64,000 bases of DNA from the NCBI GenBank assembly GCA_020634575.1, contig JACKBM010000031.1, forward strand, positions 10,398-74,397. Reading direction: 5' to 3'. The position numbers and the translations under genes were made by a program. The number at the start of each line of letters is the position of its first letter. The stretch's first letter is position 1. The DNA comes from Ardenticatenales bacterium (GTDB lineage: Bacteria; Chloroflexota; Anaerolineae; Promineifilales; Promineifilaceae). Below, in pieces: positions 34,419 to 42,080 of this stretch. The notes under the pieces are model-generated. The model had not been told where the DNA came from. It did not search any database and worked only from the letters and a program-made list of their open reading frames with translations.

Positions 34419-36203
34419 TCAGTTAACAATCGGCAAGCTGCTGATCGACACCGACGGGTTGAGGAAGTAAGCATTCATCCAGCCCTCCGTGCCATTGGCC
34501 AGCCGAACTTTGGCCCAACTACTGTTGCTATTGCGGCCCAGTAACTGCACCACCGTGCCAGAAGTGACAGCCGTCACAATATTGTTAGCCACCACCGGCG
34601 CCTGGCGCACATTCACCGCATAAGCATTGTAAACAACCGCCGTGGGCGTGCCGGTGCTGGGGCCGCCGCTGCTGCCCGGGCAGCTGTAACTGCCGGTCCA
34701 GATCGGCATGGTCGCAACCGCCACAGCGCTGTTCAGGTACGCCGGCAAACCGCTCACCCAGGCCTGGCCCCCGTTGTAGGTCACCATGACCCAGCTACTG
34801 TTGGCCGAGCGATAACCGGCCAGGTTGAGCACCGTACCCTGCGGCACGGTGGTCAGGATGGTGTAACTCAGGCCGGGGCCGCAGCGAATGTTGAGCTGGG
34901 CGCTAACAACCACGCCCGTACCAGTCGCCGGCCCTGGTGTTGGCGATGGTGCGGGGGGCGGCGCGGCCAGTAGGGTCCAGCTGAGTTGGACCTGGGCGCC
35001 GCCAGTTGCCTCGTAATACTCCACCTTGAGCGGGATGTTGGCGGCCGTCAGCGTGATGTCGCCGGTAAACGTTTGGGGCGGATGGTCGGTCCAGGCGTCA
35101 ATCAGAAGCTGATTATTCACCCAGACCCGCACGCCATCATCAGACGTCGCCGAGAAGCGGTAGCTGCCGGCGGCGAAGTTCTGGCTGCGCGTCCAGCGGG
35201 CCGAGAAATTGTCGCTGTTAATACCAGTGGCCGGCGAGCCATTACCCCAGTTGAAGTTGAGCTGGGCATCGTCGCGCACAAGCGCCGCATTGCCGGCAAG
35301 CGTCCGGTTGTTGAAATATTCGCCATGCCAATTGCCAGCGCTGCTGCTGCCGGTGCGCTGGTAACTCATCATCGCTTTGGCCCCGCCAACGTTCTCATAG
35401 AACTCGACTTGCATTGTGTTGGAACCGGCCGGTAGATCAACATTCGCTTCATAGAACTGCCCCTGCGCCTCGTGCCATTCATTGATGGCGAGTTGGCCGT
35501 TGATCAGCACCCGAATGCCGTCATCCGCCTGGGCCAGCAGTTGATAGCGGCCCCCTTCCAGCGTCACCGTGCGTGTCCACCGGACCGAAAAGTGCTCCGA
35601 GGGCACCTGGGCTGCGGGTGAGCCCACCCCCCAGTCAAAGTTGATGGCGGCATCATCACGCACGAGCACCGGCGTGCCGCTCAGGGTCATGTTGTTGAAA
35701 TATTCGCCCTTCCAATTGGCGATGGGCGGCGGCGCGGAGCCGCCAACCTGGGCCCATGTCAGCTTCGCGACAGCTTTGCCACCGGCTTCGTAATACTCCA
35801 CTTTTAGGCTGTGGTCGCCGGCAGTGAGGGAACGGTCAGCACTCAGACTATGCACCTGGCTATCCGTCCAGGAATCAATCACCAGGGCGCCATCGACCCA
35901 GACACGTAGGCCATCATCCATGGTGGCGGTGAAACGGTAGGTGGCAGCGGCCGGAACATTGATGGTTCGCGTCCAGCGGGCGGAAAACTCATCCTTCTGA
36001 ACGGCCGGGTCAGGGGCATTGTCGCCCCAATCATGGTCCAGGTTGGTTTCCGTACGAGTCAAAACCGGGTTGCCGCTCAGCGTCCGGTTGTTCCAGTAAG
36101 ACGCCTGCCAGGCACTGTCCGCCGCTGGCGCTGCCTGTACCAATGTCAGCAGTAAAAAAAGAAACAGGGACAGCCCCACATATTTAAAATAGTGACGAGA
36201 CAT
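34419..36203 (-). CDS. Secreted protein with three PA14 domains and two SH3 domains
   Basis: 594 residues. A signal peptide (about 1-24, LSLFLFLLLTLVQA) is followed by three PA14 units (about 28-155, 165-290, 295-420), each with W-x-x-x-Y-(W/F)-N-N-x-x-L-x-G and RW(T/S)R then DDG(L/I/V)R(V)W(V). A Pro-rich linker and two SH3 units (about 435-510, 525-594; GPGLSYTIL, VRQAPVVANNIV) end the protein. It should be cell-surface or extracellular and bind glycans. Start ATG 36203 follows AAGGAG. The divergent gap beyond it holds two CGTC-N4-GACG boxes. Confidence 0.85.
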   Translation of the reverse strand: MSRHYFKYVGLSLFLFLLLTLVQAAPAADSAWQASYWNNRTLSGNPVLTRTETNLDHDWGDNAPDPAVQKDEFSARWTRTINVPAAATYRFTATMDDGLRVWVDGALVIDSWTDSQVHSLSADRSLTAGDHSLKVEYYEAGGKAVAKLTWAQVGGSAPPPIANWKGEYFNNMTLSGTPVLVRDDAAINFDWGVGSPAAQVPSEHFSVRWTRTVTLEGGRYQLLAQADDGIRVLINGQLAINEWHEAQGQFYEANVDLPAGSNTMQVEFYENVGGAKAMMSYQRTGSSSAGNWHGEYFNNRTLAGNAALVRDDAQLNFNWGNGSPATGINSDNFSARWTRSQNFAAGSYRFSATSDDGVRVWVNNQLLIDAWTDHPPQTFTGDITLTAANIPLKVEYYEATGGAQVQLSWTLLAAPPPAPSPTPGPATGTGVVVSAQLNIRCGPGLSYTILTTVPQGTVLNLAGYRSANSSWVMVTYNGGQAWVSGLPAYLNSAVAVATMPIWTGSYSCPGSSGGPSTGTPTAVVYNAYAVNVRQAPVVANNIVTAVTSGTVVQLLGRNSNSSWAKVRLANGTEGWMNAYFLNPSVSISSLPIVN

Positions 36204-36306
36204 TTTTCTCCTTAGGAGCAGGATGGAACTGACACACCCTATGCCCACAGGTAATATGATAAGAAATGCCGTTGGCGCGGGGATCAGCCGAATGAAGGTA
36301 GCTGGC

Positions 36307-36359
36307 TACGTCTTTTGACGGGCGGGCAAGGCGGCCCACAGATTACGTCATTTGACGGA
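36307..36359. promoter_or_regulatory. Paired CGTC-N4-GACG boxes and TATAAT in a divergent region
   Basis: TACGTCTTTTGACGG (36,307-36,321) and TACGTCATTTGACGG (36,344-36,358) differ at one base and lie 37 bases apart. Each contains the palindrome CGTC-N4-GACG. A perfect -10 hexamer TATAAT (36,382-36,387) follows, 59 bases or so upstream of the 41-codon gene. The spacing suggests a dimeric regulator bound at tandem sites controlling the small gene, the PA14 gene, or both. Confidence 0.5.
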
Positions 36360-36452
36360 TTAAACGGGCAAACCATAAGCCTATAATGCTTTCTGTTCGG
36401 ACTTTAGGACGAACCCAGATAATCTGAATTTCACCCAACGAGGATAAAGAAA

Positions 36453-36578
36453 ATGGCCAACCGTCAGGGGCAGAAAAAAGCGCCCAAACCGAAAGCAAAA
36501 CCGGCACCAGTAGCGCAGCAACCTGCAGCCACCCAGACCAAAAAGGGGAATACCCCGGCCAAAAAGGGTGGTCGCTAG
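36453..36578 (+). CDS. Short Lys/Pro/Ala-rich protein (41 aa)
   Basis: A 41-codon gene, ATG 36453 to TAG 36578, with AGGATAAAGAA ahead of the start. The product is very basic and unstructured: QKKAPKPKAKPAPV, then TQTKKGNTPAKKGGR. It resembles the tails of histone-H1-like and ribosome-associated bacterial proteins in composition only. A strong hairpin terminator follows 15 bases after the stop and a TATAAT lies upstream, so this is a stand-alone transcript. Function is unknown; nucleic-acid binding is an inference from charge. Confidence 0.65.
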   Translation: MANRQGQKKAPKPKAKPAPVAQQPAATQTKKGNTPAKKGGR

Positions 36579-36593
36579 GTTGAAGCGATAACA

Positions 36594-36630
36594 GCAAAAA
36601 AAGAGGGAGCAGTTGCTCCCTCTTTTTTTG
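36594..36630. terminator. Rho-independent terminator, likely bidirectional
   Basis: GAGGGAGCA and TGCTCCCTC form a perfect 9-bp stem with a two-base loop, flanked by an A-run on the left and T-run on the right. It terminates the short + strand gene and, read on the minus strand, also ends in a T-run downstream of the FAD monooxygenase gene. Confidence 0.92.
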
Positions 36631-36651
36631 CCTGTAACCGTCTTGTTGACG

Positions 36652-37791
36652 TCAAAAGTCGAGTTTGTACAGCGCCTCGGCCTGCCGCTGGCCCAGGCTG
36701 GCCGGGACCAGGCGGAAAGCGGTATTGCGCAAGAAGCGGGCCGGCGCCGAGGTCAGGTGAGCCAATTGGCCAATGCGCCAGGCCTGGCTGGCGATCCGCT
36801 GGGCGCGCGGCCGGCGGCCGGCCTGGTAAGCCGCCAGCGCCGCCTCGACCGTCGGCTTCTCCGCCAGCAGCCGGGCCAGGAAGTAACCATCCTCAATCGC
36901 CTGGGCACCGCCCTGGCCCAGGTTGGGCGTCATGGCGTGGGCGGCGTCGCCCAGAAGCACGACGCGGCCCGCGTACCAACGCTTTTGCGGCAAGATGTCC
37001 TTCAGGGGAACCAGGATAATTTGGGCCGGATCCGTGTGCGCCAGGATATCAGCGACGGGGTCAGGGAAAGCAGCGTACGCCTGCTGCAGGGCCGCCAGCG
37101 GTTCAGCGCCACCGAAGATGGGCTCCGGCGCGGCGATGGGCGCGAACCAGTAGACTTTGTCTGGCGTCACCGGGGAGTAGCCAAAGCGATAAATGCCACC
37201 CCAGATTTCGCGAACGACGGTGTGCTGACCGGCCGGTAGCCTTACATCCGCCACCCCCAGAAAACAGCGCTGACCCGAATCACGCAGCTGCACACCAGGG
37301 GCAACCTGGTCCCGCACCACAGAACGCAACCCATCGGCGCCAATGAGCAGATCGGCGGCGGCCGTGCTGCCATCGGCAAATGTGACGGTCACGCCGGCTT
37401 CAGCTTGCTGGACCGCCACACAGCGTTTGCCCAGTTGGATGCTCTCGGCCGGCAGGGCCGCGGCCAACGTGGCCTGGAGGTCAGCGCGAAGGATGGAAGT
37501 GGTAGTGCGGCCAAAATGGGCTTTGACGGCGGCCAGGTCGATGGCCTGTAACCGGCCGGTTGCCCGGTCATGAACCTCAATGGCGGTCAACTCAATGCCT
37601 AGCGCCACCAGAGCCTCAGCCAGTCCCAACCGCTCCAGCACCAGCATCGCATTGGTGGGCAACCAGATCCCCTTGCCCACCGGCTCCAGCGAGGGCGCTG
37701 CTTCATACACCAACGGGGCAAACCCGGCCTGCCGCAAGGCCACAGCCGTGGTCAGACCGCCAATGCCGCCGCCGACAATCATAATCTTCAT
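36652..37791 (-). CDS. FAD-dependent monooxygenase (UbiH/salicylate-hydroxylase-like)
   Basis: 379 residues. The FAD Rossmann motif GGGIGGLTTAVALRQAG is at the N-terminus, the GD motif is at LIGADGLRSVVRD and the second FAD motif at LLGDAAHAMTPNLGQGGAQAIEDG. This is a class A flavoprotein monooxygenase that hydroxylates an aromatic or isoprenoid-type substrate using NAD(P)H. Substrate is not determined. It lies upstream, by 45 bases, of no other + gene but on the same strand as the DinB-like gene before it. Confidence 0.9.
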   Translation of the reverse strand: MKIMIVGGGIGGLTTAVALRQAGFAPLVYEAAPSLEPVGKGIWLPTNAMLVLERLGLAEALVALGIELTAIEVHDRATGRLQAIDLAAVKAHFGRTTTSILRADLQATLAAALPAESIQLGKRCVAVQQAEAGVTVTFADGSTAAADLLIGADGLRSVVRDQVAPGVQLRDSGQRCFLGVADVRLPAGQHTVVREIWGGIYRFGYSPVTPDKVYWFAPIAAPEPIFGGAEPLAALQQAYAAFPDPVADILAHTDPAQIILVPLKDILPQKRWYAGRVVLLGDAAHAMTPNLGQGGAQAIEDGYFLARLLAEKPTVEAALAAYQAGRRPRAQRIASQAWRIGQLAHLTSAPARFLRNTAFRLVPASLGQRQAEALYKLDF

Positions 37792-37836
37792 CGCTCTTCC
37801 CCTAGCTCACTTGAATATCGTGACCAGGCTACCCGG

Positions 37837-38340
37837 TCAGACCGCCAAGAGCGCTTCCAGAGCGGCCAGATGTTCACCAAAGTGATGCACCGTATTGCTG
37901 TAAACCTTGTCCATGGCGAGATAGTCGGGAGCTACGCCCGGTTCAGCCGGCAGGTAGGCGCTGTACGGGCGGGCCATATCGGCGTCTGTCAGCGGTTCCA
38001 GCAGTTGCAGAAGTTCTGCATGGGTCGCCCGCAGCTGGGCGATGGCTTCTGTAAGGGAAATCGCCTGCGCTTGCTGCCAGAGCGCCGCATTGACTTCGTC
38101 CTCGCCGCCCTCTTCATAGGTGGTTTCCGTGACACCCAACCCCAGGTGGCGCGGCTTTCCCTGCAACATGAAGACAACCGAGCGCTCCCAGCGCAGCAAA
38201 TGGACCAGGTGATCCCGCGCATTCCAGCCCTCGGCAGGTGCTGTTTTCTCTGGGCTGTCGATCAGCCGGTCCAATAGCGCCGCCAGCCGCTGCCAGCTCG
38301 CCGCAATTTCGGCCAATAAGGCTGCTTTACTCGTTACCAT
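37837..38340 (-). CDS. ClbS/DfsB-like DinB-superfamily protein
   Basis: 167 residues, four-helix bundle of the DinB superfamily. AEGWNARDHLVHLLRWERSV and the late NTVHHFGEHLAALEALL match the ClbS/DfsB branch, named after a colibactin self-resistance protein. Some members hydrolyse or bind cyclopropane-type genotoxins; that is not shown here. ATG 38340 follows GGAGAAAGGTG. Another DinB protein is encoded at 43,401-43,892 and a third at 50,322-50,819. Confidence 0.75.
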   Translation of the reverse strand: MVTSKAALLAEIAASWQRLAALLDRLIDSPEKTAPAEGWNARDHLVHLLRWERSVVFMLQGKPRHLGLGVTETTYEEGGEDEVNAALWQQAQAISLTEAIAQLRATHAELLQLLEPLTDADMARPYSAYLPAEPGVAPDYLAMDKVYSNTVHHFGEHLAALEALLAV

Positions 38341-38390
38341 CACCTTTCTCCCGGCCGCAAACAACGGCAGACAGCACCATATTAGCCTAT

Positions 38391-38563
38391 GGTGAGGCGG
38401 CGGGCATCTATGCGTGTTGTGGTTTGCTGGTGAAACGGGGATGTGGCGGATTACTTCGGTGGGGAACTGAGCATGGCTGGCGACCGGCCGGTTGCCGGTC
38501 GCCCTGCCATCTACCCGGCAGAGTGACGCTCTGCCGGCCGTGTTTCATTCGCTAACGCCCGGA
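38391..38563. repeat. Cluster of perfect hairpins
   Basis: The 241-base gap before the protoglobin stop holds several hairpins: CACCATA/TATGGTG, GGCGACCGGC/GCCGGTCGCC (10-bp stem), CGGCAGAG/CTCTGCCG (8-bp stem) and GCCCG/CGGGC. Their density is REP-like. One probably serves as the terminator of the protoglobin gene, which ends at 38,582. Confidence 0.5.
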
Positions 38564-38581
38564 CGGGCGCGTTTGCCTGGG

Positions 38582-39148
38582 CTACATTGCCTGGCGCGCT
38601 TCGGCCAGCATGTCATCTACGGCAAAGCCAACCTGGCGGGAGACCAGCGCCTTGCTTTGCCCGGTCGCCCGCTCCATCGCCTCGAGGAAGCTCTGGAAAT
38701 AGCCTTCAGCAATCAGGCCGGCAATGACGTCGGTCACACGCTTAAAAGCATGAAAGACCTCGATGGCCTGCTCCTGGGGGAACGCTTCCAGGCAATTGGC
38801 CAGGAACAGCTGCTGCACCCGGCTCATCATCCCCATCATGAACGGATTGCTGATGCCGCGAGGAATATGGACCAGGCCGACAAACCATTGCCATTGCCAA
38901 AAACGCTCATCAATCTGCCCTTCGGCAACGTAATCATACCAGTTGCGCAGCGTATCTTCGCGGGCCGGCCGCTCGCCGTCGCGGAACACCTTCGCGGTCG
39001 AGCTGTAGCCATAAAGCATGTCGTAGAAGGCCTGGGTGACCTCTTCTTTCCATTGTTGCGTGGTCGCACTGACACTGCTTAAAGTTTGGGCATCGGCGTC
39101 CGTATAGCCGGTTAGATGAATAAGATCCTGTAATACTTGCTGTTCCAT
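38582..39148 (-). CDS. Protoglobin/globin-coupled-sensor-type heme protein
   Basis: 188 residues, all helical. GLVHIPRGISNPFMMGMMSRV supplies a proximal histidine (HIPRGI) of the protoglobin type. No methyl-accepting or kinase output domain follows, so it is a stand-alone heme protein that would bind O2, NO or CO. Length about 190 fits protoglobin. It is a plausible gas sensor or nitric-oxide scavenger but lies 18 kb from the oxidase operon. Confidence 0.78.
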   Translation of the reverse strand: MEQQVLQDLIHLTGYTDADAQTLSSVSATTQQWKEEVTQAFYDMLYGYSSTAKVFRDGERPAREDTLRNWYDYVAEGQIDERFWQWQWFVGLVHIPRGISNPFMMGMMSRVQQLFLANCLEAFPQEQAIEVFHAFKRVTDVIAGLIAEGYFQSFLEAMERATGQSKALVSRQVGFAVDDMLAEARQAM

Positions 39149-39288
39149 GTTTCCCTCTCAAGGTAAAAAACGCGCTTGGATATTCCGTCACATCTGGGGG
39201 GGTCTGAAACCAAACAGGCCGTCGACCGGCGCGTTTGAGACATCATAGCAAATTTAGAGGACCTGCGGACTAGGAGAGAAGTCCGGTC

Positions 39289-40188
39289 TTAGGAGCTGGC
39301 TGCCAGCGTCTGGCAACGAGCCAGCAGCCAATCTACATCCATAGGATTCAGGCCGGCAGCAACCTCGTAGATTTCCTGCAGGCCCTGGCGGAGCTGGTAG
39401 CAGCGGATCCGCTCACGCCCGCCCGGCTGCGTGGTCACCTCGTCCCGCAGGCGGGTCAGCAACGGCATCAAACCCTGCTCTTCCCAGAACAACAACCCGG
39501 CCACATCGTAGAGCGGATCGCCATACATGGCTCGATCCCAATCGATTAGCGCCGTGATTTGTTCGCCATCAGTCAGGATGTTATAGCCGCCCAGATCACC
39601 ATGGATGAGGTGGCGGATTTCTGGACAGGCCGGGGCCAGCCACTCGATCTGAGCCAAGAGGGGTTCGATAGCGGCCAGCGGCAACTTGTCAGCAAGCGCA
39701 GCCCAATCGTACCGGGACGGGTCACGCAGACCGCGCAAAAAGTCAGCCCAGCGACGATAGGGGCCCTGACCGGCACCATCGAACCAGCCGTAACCAGTGG
39801 TGCCCGCCAGATCGGTATTCGCGACTGTTATCAGCAGGGTCAGCAGCTGCTCGACCAATCTGTCCACCTGACTGGGCATCAGGTCAGTCAGGCGGACGCC
39901 TGCCGCAAGACGGGAAAGACAATAAGCGTGGACCGCATCGATCTGGCCCACCGCCAGCACTTCGGGCACCGGCAAATCCGGACCGGTCAGCCGCTGGCTG
40001 ACAAAAGCATCTTTTTGGAACCCCTCCAGCCGCCGGTTGACGCGCAGGACGCGTTGCTGGCCAGCCTGGGTGAAAGCAAAAGCCTGGGAGGCCAACCCTT
40101 CCTGCAAGGGGCGGAAGCCAGCCAGCGCACCCCATTGGCTGATGGCAAACTGGCGCACGGCCGCCTTTGCCAGTGTCGTTTTACTCAT
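39289..40188 (-). CDS. Aminoglycoside-phosphotransferase-family kinase
   Basis: 299 residues. The C-lobe motif LIHGDLGGYNILTD (catalytic HGDxxxxN) and the DFG-like ALIDWDRAMYGDPLYD are intact. The N-lobe has beta-rich QQRVLRVNR. Such kinases phosphorylate aminoglycosides, macrolides, choline, fructosamine or other hydroxyls, so antibiotic resistance should not be assumed. Its start overlaps the end of the next gene upstream by eight bases; the two are a tandem pair. Confidence 0.82.
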   Translation of the reverse strand: MSKTTLAKAAVRQFAISQWGALAGFRPLQEGLASQAFAFTQAGQQRVLRVNRRLEGFQKDAFVSQRLTGPDLPVPEVLAVGQIDAVHAYCLSRLAAGVRLTDLMPSQVDRLVEQLLTLLITVANTDLAGTTGYGWFDGAGQGPYRRWADFLRGLRDPSRYDWAALADKLPLAAIEPLLAQIEWLAPACPEIRHLIHGDLGGYNILTDGEQITALIDWDRAMYGDPLYDVAGLLFWEEQGLMPLLTRLRDEVTTQPGGRERIRCYQLRQGLQEIYEVAAGLNPMDVDWLLARCQTLAASS

Positions 40189-41083
40189 CTAACAGTTGCG
40201 CCAGGGCTCGTTGGGCCGCCGCCACCCCGCCCGGATTTGTATGCAAATAGTAAGGAATGAACATGGCCGCCTGGGCCAGCGCCTGGCCACGGCCGCGCGC
40301 CCAGGTTGCCTCGTCTACCGCCAGTTCACGACGAAACCAGTCACGGCTGGCGCCAGCAAACAGATTCCAGGCGATCAGCATATCCGGCGCCGGGTCGCCC
40401 ACCCCCAGGCCGCTAAAGTCGATGATGGCGCTGACCTGCCCATCATGTACCAGCACGTTGCCGGCGAGCAGATCGCCATGAAACCAGACCGGCGAACCGG
40501 CCCATTCCGGCGCTGCCAGCGCCTCCTCCCAGACTCGCAGGGCGGCAGCCGTGTCAATCAATCCAGCCATTTCCGCGATAGCGGCGCGGGTGTCTTCATC
40601 GCGCCACTGCAAGGATTGGCCCCGCAGCTCGTGCGTTACCGCGTCCGGCCCACCGTCAGTCGGGATCGCCTGCAGGGCCTGGATAAAGCGGGCCAGGTCG
40701 GTCGCCGCCTGCTTTGGTTCAGCCAGGATATCCAGCCGGGCAGATTGGCCCGGCAACCAACGATAGATCGCCCAGGACCAGGGATAACCGGCGCCCGGTT
40801 CGCCCATGGCCAGCTGCTCAGGCAGGCGCAGAGGCAAGTGGGGCGCCAGCCGGGGTAACCAATAGCGCTCTTTGTCAGCCTGTTCGGTGGCCCAATCGAT
40901 GCGCGGCAGGCGAACCAGTAGCTCATCGCCAGCCCGGTACAGGGCATTGTCCGTGCCGGAAGAAGGCACCCGCTGGATGGGCAGGTCCGCCCATTGGGGG
41001 AACTGGGCAGCGAGCAACTGTTGGACTAACGCGGCACTGGTCGGCACTTCGTTTTTGTGCATTTGGGTGGCAGTCATAAACAC
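40181..41083 (-). CDS. Aminoglycoside-phosphotransferase-family kinase (macrolide-kinase-like)
   Basis: 300 residues. WFHGDLLAGNVLVHDG and AIIDFSGLGVGDPAPDM are the catalytic and metal-binding motifs. The N-lobe RVPSSGTDNALYRAGDELLVRLPR resembles Mph-type and related kinases. It is followed by, and overlaps by eight bases, another kinase of the family. A CCGACGGGT palindromic repeat lies immediately upstream of its start. Substrate unknown. Confidence 0.82.
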   Translation of the reverse strand: MFMTATQMHKNEVPTSAALVQQLLAAQFPQWADLPIQRVPSSGTDNALYRAGDELLVRLPRIDWATEQADKERYWLPRLAPHLPLRLPEQLAMGEPGAGYPWSWAIYRWLPGQSARLDILAEPKQAATDLARFIQALQAIPTDGGPDAVTHELRGQSLQWRDEDTRAAIAEMAGLIDTAAALRVWEEALAAPEWAGSPVWFHGDLLAGNVLVHDGQVSAIIDFSGLGVGDPAPDMLIAWNLFAGASRDWFRRELAVDEATWARGRGQALAQAAMFIPYYLHTNPGGVAAAQRALAQLLDE

Positions 41084-41107
41084 CTGTGTGTGGGTGAGGG
41101 GTTCCCC

Positions 41108-41173
41108 CCAACCCGACGGGTTGGTAGGGACCCGACGGGTTGGGGACCCGTCGGGTGCCGTAACCGTCGGGTA
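41108..41173. repeat. CCCGACGGGTTGG palindromic repeat, four degenerate units
   Basis: CAACCCGACGGGTTGG (41,109-41,124), ACCCGACGGGTTGG (41,130-41,143), ACCCGTCGGGTGCCG (41,146-41,160) and AACCGTCGGGTAG (41,162-41,174) succeed each other. The first two match the units at 4858-4890. Each is a short palindrome, so the cluster can fold into adjoining hairpins. It fills the gap between the VOC gene and the kinase genes, as REP elements do. Confidence 0.72.
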
Positions 41174-41177
41174 GTTG

Positions 41178-41558
41178 TTAGTTCATCTGGATGAGTTGCA
41201 GCAAGTTGCCACAGGTGTCGTCGATGACGGCCATGCTGACCGGACCGGCCGGTGTCAGCGGCTGCACAAAAACGACGCCCTCCGCCTGCAAGCGCGCACA
41301 CTCAGCCTCCAGATCGTCGACCATAAACGAGGCCGCCGGGATGCCATCAGCCACCAGCGCCTGCTTATAGGGGCCGACGGCGGGGTGCTCGCTCGGCTCC
41401 AGCAGCAGCTGCACCCCATCGGCCTCATCCACAACCGTCAGCCAGCGGTGCTCACCCATCGGGATGTCCAGCTTCAGCTTAAAACCGAGCTTGTTGGTAT
41501 AAAAGTCAAGCGCCTTACTCTGATCGTCGACAAAGACATTGGTAATGTAGATTCTCAT
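41178..41558 (-). CDS. VOC family (glyoxalase/dioxygenase-fold) protein
   Basis: 126 residues, two beta-alpha-beta-beta-beta modules: IYITNVFVDDQSKALDFYTNKLGFKLKLD and FMVDDLEAECARLQAEGVVFVQP, with TCGNLLQLIQ at the end. The fold covers glyoxalases, extradiol dioxygenases and bleomycin or fosfomycin resistance proteins, so activity is undetermined. Its ATG overlaps the stop of the ArsR gene as ATGA, so the two are co-transcribed and this enzyme is the likely regulated effector. Confidence 0.85.
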   Translation of the reverse strand: MRIYITNVFVDDQSKALDFYTNKLGFKLKLDIPMGEHRWLTVVDEADGVQLLLEPSEHPAVGPYKQALVADGIPAASFMVDDLEAECARLQAEGVVFVQPLTPAGPVSMAVIDDTCGNLLQLIQMN

Positions 41559-41863
41559 GTTTTCTCCTCAAATTGTTTTAACCATTCATGCTGCATCAGG
41601 CTGGCCAGTGGTTGTTTGTTCAGGGTATGCAGTTTGGTGGTCCCCTGCCATTCAACCTCAATGATGCCAACCTCCTCCAGGGCCGCCAGATGACGCGAGA
41701 AGCCCTGCCGGCTCTGGCTGATATCAGACGCGCTCATCACGCGCGTATAAATCTCGAAGAGCGACTGGCGCTCGCGCCGAGCCAGCTCATCAATGATGTA
41801 GCGTCTGGTGGTATCAGCCAGCGCCCGTAACAGGCGGTTCAAATCGTCATCTGCGGCAGACAT
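41555..41863 (-). CDS. ArsR-family transcriptional repressor
   Basis: 102 residues. LLRALADTTRRYIIDELARRERQSLFEI and QSRQGFSRHLAALEEVGIIEVEW are the winged helix-turn-helix of the ArsR family. No Cys-rich metal site is apparent. I chose ATG 41863; the upstream frame would lie on the operator. A perfect inverted repeat (41,871-41,894) starts seven bases upstream, so it represses its own operon with the VOC gene. Few bases separate the operator from the ATG and there is no ribosome-binding site, so the mRNA may be leaderless. Confidence 0.85.
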   Translation of the reverse strand: MSAADDDLNRLLRALADTTRRYIIDELARRERQSLFEIYTRVMSASDISQSRQGFSRHLAALEEVGIIEVEWQGTTKLHTLNKQPLASLMQHEWLKQFEEKT

Positions 41864-41870
41864 GGGGAAA

Positions 41871-41894
41871 TTATGCAACAAAGGTGTTGCATAA
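41871..41894. promoter_or_regulatory. Perfect 24-bp ArsR-type operator
   Basis: TTATGCAACA (41,871-41,880) and TGTTGCATAA (41,885-41,894) are exact reverse complements around AAGG. On the minus strand CATAAT lies 7 bases before the ATG of the ArsR gene, where a -10 box would put the start of transcription at the start codon. An ArsR dimer bound here would block the promoter. Confidence 0.88.
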
Positions 41895-42005
41895 GCAATG
41901 GGCAATTTGGGCAACCGGCGTGCGGTGCAATTACTGGCAGGGGAATTTGCCACAAAACTCGTGTCGGAAAAACGTGCCTGGCAACGTTGAGTGTATTACC
42001 AGCTA

Positions 42006-42064
42006 ACCTCCGGGAGGCCCAGTAGGCGTACGTCTCGACGATATCGGTAGGGCCTCCCGGAGGT
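42006..42064. repeat. CCTCCGGGAGG inverted repeat
   Basis: ACCTCCGGGAGGCCC (42,006-42,020) pairs perfectly with GGGCCTCCCGGAGGT (42,050-42,064) across a 29-base loop. Each arm is itself palindromic around CTCCGGGAG. It lies between the B3/B4 protein gene and the divergent ArsR promoter. It could be a REP-like element or terminator of the B3/B4 gene, which ends 17 bases away. Confidence 0.75.
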
Positions 42065-42080
42065 AGGCGGGGCTGGCTTT

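Noticed and set aside
39289..41083. Antibiotic resistance genes in the strict sense
   Set aside because: The two kinases share the phosphotransferase fold with many non-resistance enzymes; no residue specific to a named aminoglycoside or macrolide kinase can be shown.
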